Shown here: piece after piece, positions 60,300-64,000 of the stretch
Position numbering within the stretch: the first letter of the stretch is position 1
Layout of the letters: every line of letters begins with the position of its first letter
NCBI GenBank assembly: GCA_022842595.1
Contig: JALHPF010000007.1
Location: forward strand, 1 to 64,000
DNA length: 64,000 nt
Reading direction: 5' to 3'
Origin: Rubrivivax sp.
GTDB lineage: Bacteria; Pseudomonadota; Gammaproteobacteria; Burkholderiales; Burkholderiaceae_C
The notes under the pieces: model-generated
Database searches by the model: none
The model's input: the letters and a program-made list of their open reading frames with translations, nothing else
What the model was told of the DNA's origin: nothing
Position numbers and translations under genes: made by a program

Positions 60300-61798
60300 G
60301 CCGGGTCGATCCGCAGCCAGGTGGTCTTCAGCTCGCTGTATTTGTCGAACGCGTGCAGGCTCTTGTCGCGGCCGTTGCCGCTTTGCTTGAAGCCACCGAA
60401 TGGCACGGTGATGTCGTCCTCGTCGTACTGGTTCACGTGCACGGTGCCGGCGCGCAGCGCACGCGCCATGCGGTGGGCGCGGCTCAGGTTCTCGGTCCAG
60501 ACACTAGCTTGAAGTCCATACTGGCTGGCGTTGGCGATGGCGATCGCCTCTGCCTCGTCCCGGAAGCGCAGCACGCTCAGCACCGGGCCGAAGATCTCTT
60601 CAGCGGCGATCTTCATCGTGTTCGTGACGCCGTCGAAGACCGTGGGCTCGACGTAGAAGCCGCCGGTTTCTGCACGCACCTGGCGGCCCCCGGCGACGCA
60701 GCGCGCGCCTTCGGCCTGGCCGGCCTCGATGTAGCCGAGCACGGTGCGCAGCTGGGTGAAGTCGACCAGCGCACCCATCACGGTGGTCTCGTCCAGCGGG
60801 TCGCCGGGGGCGTGTTTCGGGGCCTGGGCCGAAACCATGGCCACGAACTCGTCGGCCAGGCCCTCATGCACCAGCACTCGACTGGGCGCATTGCAGCTTT
60901 CGCCCTGGTTGAAGAACAGGCTGCCGGCGACGGTGGCGGCGGCGCGCTCCAGGCTGCCGACATCGTCCATCACGATGAAGGCCGACTTGCCCCCGAGTTC
61001 ATTGAAGACACGCTTGAGGTTGCTGCGCCCGGCGTATTCCAGCATGCGCCGGCCGATGCGGGTGCTGCCGGTGAAGCCGATGGCGTCGACGTCCATGTGC
61101 AGCGCCAGCGCCTCGCCGGCCTCATGCCCGTAACCCGGCACCACGTTGAACACCCCCGGCGGAATGCCGGCGTCGACGGCCAGCTCGGCCAGGCGCAGCG
61201 CCGTGAACGGGCTCTTCTCGCTGGGCTTGAGCACCACCGAATTACCCGCCGCCAGCGCCGGGCCCAGCTTCCAGGCGGCCATGATCATCGGGTAGTTCCA
61301 GGGCACGATGGCGGCGACCACGCCCACCGGTTCACGCGTGATCAGAGCCAGCGCGTTCCGGCCCGTAGGCGCGATTTCGTCGTAGACCTTGTCCACGGCT
61401 TCGGCGTACCAGGCGATGCAGCGCGCGGCGCTGGGCACGTCGACCGACAGCGCGTCGCGGATGGGCTTGCCCATGTCCAGAGTTTCCAGCAGCGCCAGCT
61501 CTTCGCGGGCGGCCAGGATCTTCTCGGCGAAGCGCAGCAGCAGCTTCTTGCGCGCCGCCGGCGGCATGCCGGCCCAGCGCGCGCTGTCGAAGGCGGCACG
61601 GGCGCTGCGCACGGCGGCGTCGACATCGCCGGCTTCGCAACGCGCCACCGCGGCCATCAGGCGGCCGTCGATGGGCGAGAACTTGTCGAAGCTGGCGCCA
61701 CCGAGGCTGGCCACACGCTGGCCGTCGATGAACGCGCGGCCGTCGATGGCCAGCGCCGCGGCGCGGGCATGCCAGTCGCGTGCAGTGGCTTCGGCCAC
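60296..61798 (-). CDS. NAD(P)-dependent aldehyde dehydrogenase (PuuC-like)
   Basis: 500 residues from GTG 61798, two bp after the porin stop; no ATG gives a complete N-terminus. Catalytic residues Glu 267 (FNELGGKS) and Cys 302 (FFNQGESCNAP) are in place, with GFTGSTRIGR and AEEIFGPVL. The GESCNAP and NELGGKS patterns fit the gamma-glutamyl-gamma-aminobutyraldehyde dehydrogenase (PuuC) group. The context with PotI supports polyamine-derived aldehydes as substrates. Overlaps the EamA gene by 4 bp. Confidence 0.92.
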   Translation of the reverse strand: MAEATARDWHARAAALAIDGRAFIDGQRVASLGGASFDKFSPIDGRLMAAVARCEAGDVDAAVRSARAAFDSARWAGMPPAARKKLLLRFAEKILAAREELALLETLDMGKPIRDALSVDVPSAARCIAWYAEAVDKVYDEIAPTGRNALALITREPVGVVAAIVPWNYPMIMAAWKLGPALAAGNSVVLKPSEKSPFTALRLAELAVDAGIPPGVFNVVPGYGHEAGEALALHMDVDAIGFTGSTRIGRRMLEYAGRSNLKRVFNELGGKSAFIVMDDVGSLERAAATVAGSLFFNQGESCNAPSRVLVHEGLADEFVAMVSAQAPKHAPGDPLDETTVMGALVDFTQLRTVLGYIEAGQAEGARCVAGGRQVRAETGGFYVEPTVFDGVTNTMKIAAEEIFGPVLSVLRFRDEAEAIAIANASQYGLQASVWTENLSRAHRMARALRAGTVHVNQYDEDDITVPFGGFKQSGNGRDKSLHAFDKYSELKTTWLRIDPA

Positions 61799-61800
61799 GG

Positions 61801-63216
61801 TCAGAAGCTCACCACGACCGAGGCACCCAGCAGGTGGTTGGTCTTGCTGTAGCCGCCCGACTTCACGCCGAAGAACACCGGCTGGCTGGCGACGTCGTAG
61901 CGGTATTCCAGCTTGAAGATGGTGGTTTCGTCGAACAGGTAGTTCATGCCGGCGCTGAGCGCGTAGCGGTTGCTGCCGGTGCTTTCGCCCTTGGCGAAGT
62001 TGCCTTCGGCATCCAGCCCTCGGCCGATGCCGTTGATGTCGTCGTCGAAGCTGTAGCCGAGCAGGCCGCCGCCGTTCTTGGTGTTCTTCACATAGTCGGC
62101 ACGCAGCACGGCTTCCAGGCGCGGCGTCAGCTTGTAGCCCATCAGGCCCGAGACGCCCCACCACTGCGCGTCGCGCAATTGGCCGTCGCTGTTGAAGATG
62201 GCAGAGCCCTTCTGCTGGCCGTAGCTCAGCTGGCCGAACAGCGACAGGTCACCGCGGGTGAAGAAGCCGTCGACTTCGAGCAGGTGGATGTCGGTGTACT
62301 TGCCGGCACTGGCAAAGCCTGTTTCAACGCCATCGGCGTCGAGGTAGGTGCCGTCGGCCGCGAAGTTCGCCGCCTTGCCGTGCAGGCCGGTGAAACCCCA
62401 GCCGCTGAATTCACCGCGCGAGTAGTCGACGCGGTAGATCAGCACCGGCTGCTTCTCGCCGGCCGGCGTGCGTGCGCTGTTCATGTTGGCCAGGCCGCCG
62501 CGCACCCACCATTTGCCACTGGTGATGTCGAGCACCGCGCCGGTGTAGGACGTGGGCGCCATCGTGTCGAACAGCAGGTTGTGGGTGATCAGCTTGTTGC
62601 CGGCGGGCAGGGTGATCTCGTAGCCCGTCCAGTCGGGGATCTGGCCGACCCACAGGCGCGTGTTCAGGTCGGTCAGCGGGATCGAGACCGAAGCCTCGTG
62701 GATGATCGAGCCGCCATTGGCCAGCGCGCCAGTGCCGCGCTCGGGCGCCAGCGTCAGCTTCCAGCGCGAGCCGCCTTCGGTTTCCTTCTCGAAGTCGAGC
62801 ACGGCCATGCCGAAGTAGCTGTTGTCGTAGGTGTAGCGCGCGCCGCCGTTGTTCAGCAGCACGAAGCTGGCGTTGTCCTGGCGGCGGTTGTAGATCCAGG
62901 TGGGGTCGATCTGGCCGCTGATCTTCAGGCCCTTCAAGCCCTGGTCGGAGAAGTTGTCCTGCAGGGATTCGGTCTTCACGGCGATGCGGTTGAGTTCGCG
63001 CACCTGCTCCGGCGTCATGCCCCATTGGCCGGCCGGCACGGCCGCGGGCGCGGGGGCGGGGGCGGGGGCGGGGGCGGCCTGCAGCTTCTTCTCGAGTTCG
63101 GTCACACGGTCACGCAGCGCGCGCAGTTCCTTCAGCAGTTCGTCGTTGCTCTGCGCGGCAGCGGGGAAGCTGGCGGCCAGGGCCAGCCAGAGCAGGGTGG
63201 ATGCGGGCTGCTTCAT
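61801..63216 (-). CDS. DUF3138 outer-membrane porin
   Basis: 471 residues: signal about 1-22 (ending AAAQ), a coiled coil (about 25-45, NDELLKELRALRDRVTELE), an Ala-Pro tract (about 48-60) and a beta barrel ending in Phe (VVVSF). The family is typical of Burkholderiales and is thought to be a porin. It lies 41 bp after potI and 2 bp before the dehydrogenase gene. It may pass polyamines or related amines into the periplasm. Confidence 0.87.
   Translation of the reverse strand: MKQPASTLLWLALAASFPAAAQSNDELLKELRALRDRVTELEKKLQAAPAPAPAPAPAAVPAGQWGMTPEQVRELNRIAVKTESLQDNFSDQGLKGLKISGQIDPTWIYNRRQDNASFVLLNNGGARYTYDNSYFGMAVLDFEKETEGGSRWKLTLAPERGTGALANGGSIIHEASVSIPLTDLNTRLWVGQIPDWTGYEITLPAGNKLITHNLLFDTMAPTSYTGAVLDITSGKWWVRGGLANMNSARTPAGEKQPVLIYRVDYSRGEFSGWGFTGLHGKAANFAADGTYLDADGVETGFASAGKYTDIHLLEVDGFFTRGDLSLFGQLSYGQQKGSAIFNSDGQLRDAQWWGVSGLMGYKLTPRLEAVLRADYVKNTKNGGGLLGYSFDDDINGIGRGLDAEGNFAKGESTGSNRYALSAGMNYLFDETTIFKLEYRYDVASQPVFFGVKSGGYSKTNHLLGASVVVSF
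63050..63077. repeat. GGGGGC hexamer repeat in the porin gene
   Basis: About four and a half GGGGGC units, coding for alternating Ala and Pro between the coiled coil and the barrel. Copy changes would keep the frame and only alter linker length. Confidence 0.85.
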
Positions 63217-63257
63217 GCGGTGCTCTCCTCAAAGCGGTGTGTTGTGTGTGTCTGTAT

Positions 63258-64000
63258 TCAGCCGCGCCGGGCCGCAGCCAGGTCGCGTGCACGCTGGCGT
63301 TCAGCACGCGCGATCCAGTAGCTGGCCGCGACCACGCCAATGGCAACGATGACGATGGTGACGGTGGCCACGGCGTTGACGCTGGGGTTCAGCCCGAGCC
63401 GGGCGCGAGAAAAGATGACCAGCGGCATCGTGGTCGAGCCCGGCCCCGACAGGAAGGCCGACAGCACCACGTCGTCCAGGCTGATGGTGAAGGTCAGCAG
63501 CCAGGCCGAGACCAGGCTCTGGCCAATCAGCGGCAGCGTCACCAGCCAGAACACCTGGTGCGGGCGCGCTCCCAGGTCCATCGCGGCTTCTTCGAGCTGC
63601 GGGTTCAGGTCCTGCAGACGCGACTGGATCACCACCGTGGCATAGGCCATGCCCAGCAGCAGGTGGCCAAGCCAGATCGTCATCATCCCGCGCTCTGGGA
63701 AGCCCAGAGCGCGCTGCACGCTCACCAGCATCAGCAGCAGCGACAGGCCCACCACCACCTCGGGCATGACCAGCGGCGCCGTCGTCATGCCGGCGAACAA
63801 CGTGCGACCCTTGAAGCGGTGGTACTTGGTCAGTGCAAACGCCGCCAGCGTGCCCAGCACCACCGACCCGCAGGCGGTGAGGAAAGCGATCTTCAGGCTG
63901 AGCCACAAACCCGCCAGCAGTTCCTGGTCTGAGGCGAGTGCCACGTACCACTTCAGCGTGAAGCCGCGCCAGACGTTCGGGATCGCCGAATCGTTGAACG
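63258..64000 (-). CDS. potI: Polyamine-type ABC transporter permease (partial, 5' end outside)
   Basis: About 246 residues are visible; the frame stays open to the window end and residues FNDSAIPNVWRGFTLKWY continue upstream, matching PotI/PotH-type N-termini. Five helices and the EAA loop EEAAMDLGARPHQVFWLVTLP (about 150 residues from the end) are seen. It is a binding-protein-dependent permease of the putrescine/spermidine family. It leads an operon with a porin, PuuC-like dehydrogenase and EamA exporter. Confidence 0.9.
   Translation of the reverse strand, partial: FNDSAIPNVWRGFTLKWYVALASDQELLAGLWLSLKIAFLTACGSVVLGTLAAFALTKYHRFKGRTLFAGMTTAPLVMPEVVVGLSLLLMLVSVQRALGFPERGMMTIWLGHLLLGMAYATVVIQSRLQDLNPQLEEAAMDLGARPHQVFWLVTLPLIGQSLVSAWLLTFTISLDDVVLSAFLSGPGSTTMPLVIFSRARLGLNPSVNAVATVTIVIVAIGVVAASYWIARAERQRARDLAAARRG

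Noticed and set aside
63050..63077. Phase-variable repeat in the porin gene
   Set aside because: The unit is six bases, so slippage keeps the frame and cannot switch the gene off.

Overview
The window reads as chromosomal DNA of a high-GC betaproteobacterium, most likely in the Burkholderiales (Rubrivivax/Leptothrix/Comamonadaceae type). The evidence is strong third-position GC throughout, a phasin with PhaR-like operators, FdxA next to a thioredoxin-reductase-like ferredoxin reductase, the DUF934-containing cys operon, a DUF3138 porin and a CTGT-N8-ACAG SOS box. No rRNA or tRNA, insertion sequence, prophage or CRISPR array was seen, so lineage below the order is not resolved. Coding density is very high and no gene-free stretch exceeds 300 bp.

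Layout. 0-10.7 kb: a DUF885 lipoprotein, a Cys-rich/DUF4864 fusion, a TetR repressor divergent from a complete RND efflux operon (adaptor, pump, outer-membrane channel) with an AcrR-type operator, a WYL regulator and a DUF6438 lipoprotein. 10.9-14.6 kb: a secreted reprolysin-like metalloprotease with a C-terminal dockerin, a SET-domain protein, and a 37-residue gene under a textbook LexA box. 14.6-20.8 kb: a signalling island with a hybrid kinase, an internally deleted hybrid-kinase remnant, two receiver-only proteins, a Crp/Fnr regulator and a NarL-type response regulator. 20.8-28.3 kb: an operon for inter-membrane lipid transport (MlaE/ATPase/MCE/PqiC-like) with AsmA and an alpha/beta hydrolase. 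28.5-36 kb: BON lipoprotein, BLUF photoreceptor, CHASE3 kinase, transglutaminase, SGNH hydrolase, D-malate/tartrate dehydrogenase and PPK2.

36-46 kb: a TonB receptor behind a TPP riboswitch, ferredoxin and ferredoxin-NADP reductase, then the near-gapless sulfate assimilation operon cysI-DUF934-cysH-cysD-cysN-cobA. The sulfite reductase has no flavoprotein partner here, so the adjacent ferredoxin pair is a likely electron source. 46-51.7 kb: patatin lipoprotein, phasin, histone-deacetylase-like hydrolase, thioesterase, nitroreductase, 2-hydroxyacid dehydrogenase. 51.7-58.5 kb: a PhnDCEE-type ABC transporter next to a selenoneine gene set (senA, senB and the selenophosphate synthetase senC/selD). 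58.5-64 kb: a TPR protein and a polyamine-type operon (potI, porin, aldehyde dehydrogenase, EamA exporter) that runs off the window end.

The most interesting signals are: (1) a repeated CRP-like dyad TGTMGG-N6-CCKACA in several intergenic regions around an atypical Crp/Fnr regulator, suggesting a local regulon of stress and signalling genes; (2) the SOS-controlled 37-aa protein; (3) the selenoneine genes beside a Phn-type importer with no phosphonate catabolism genes; (4) the TPP riboswitch upstream of a TonB receptor that homology alone would call a siderophore receptor.
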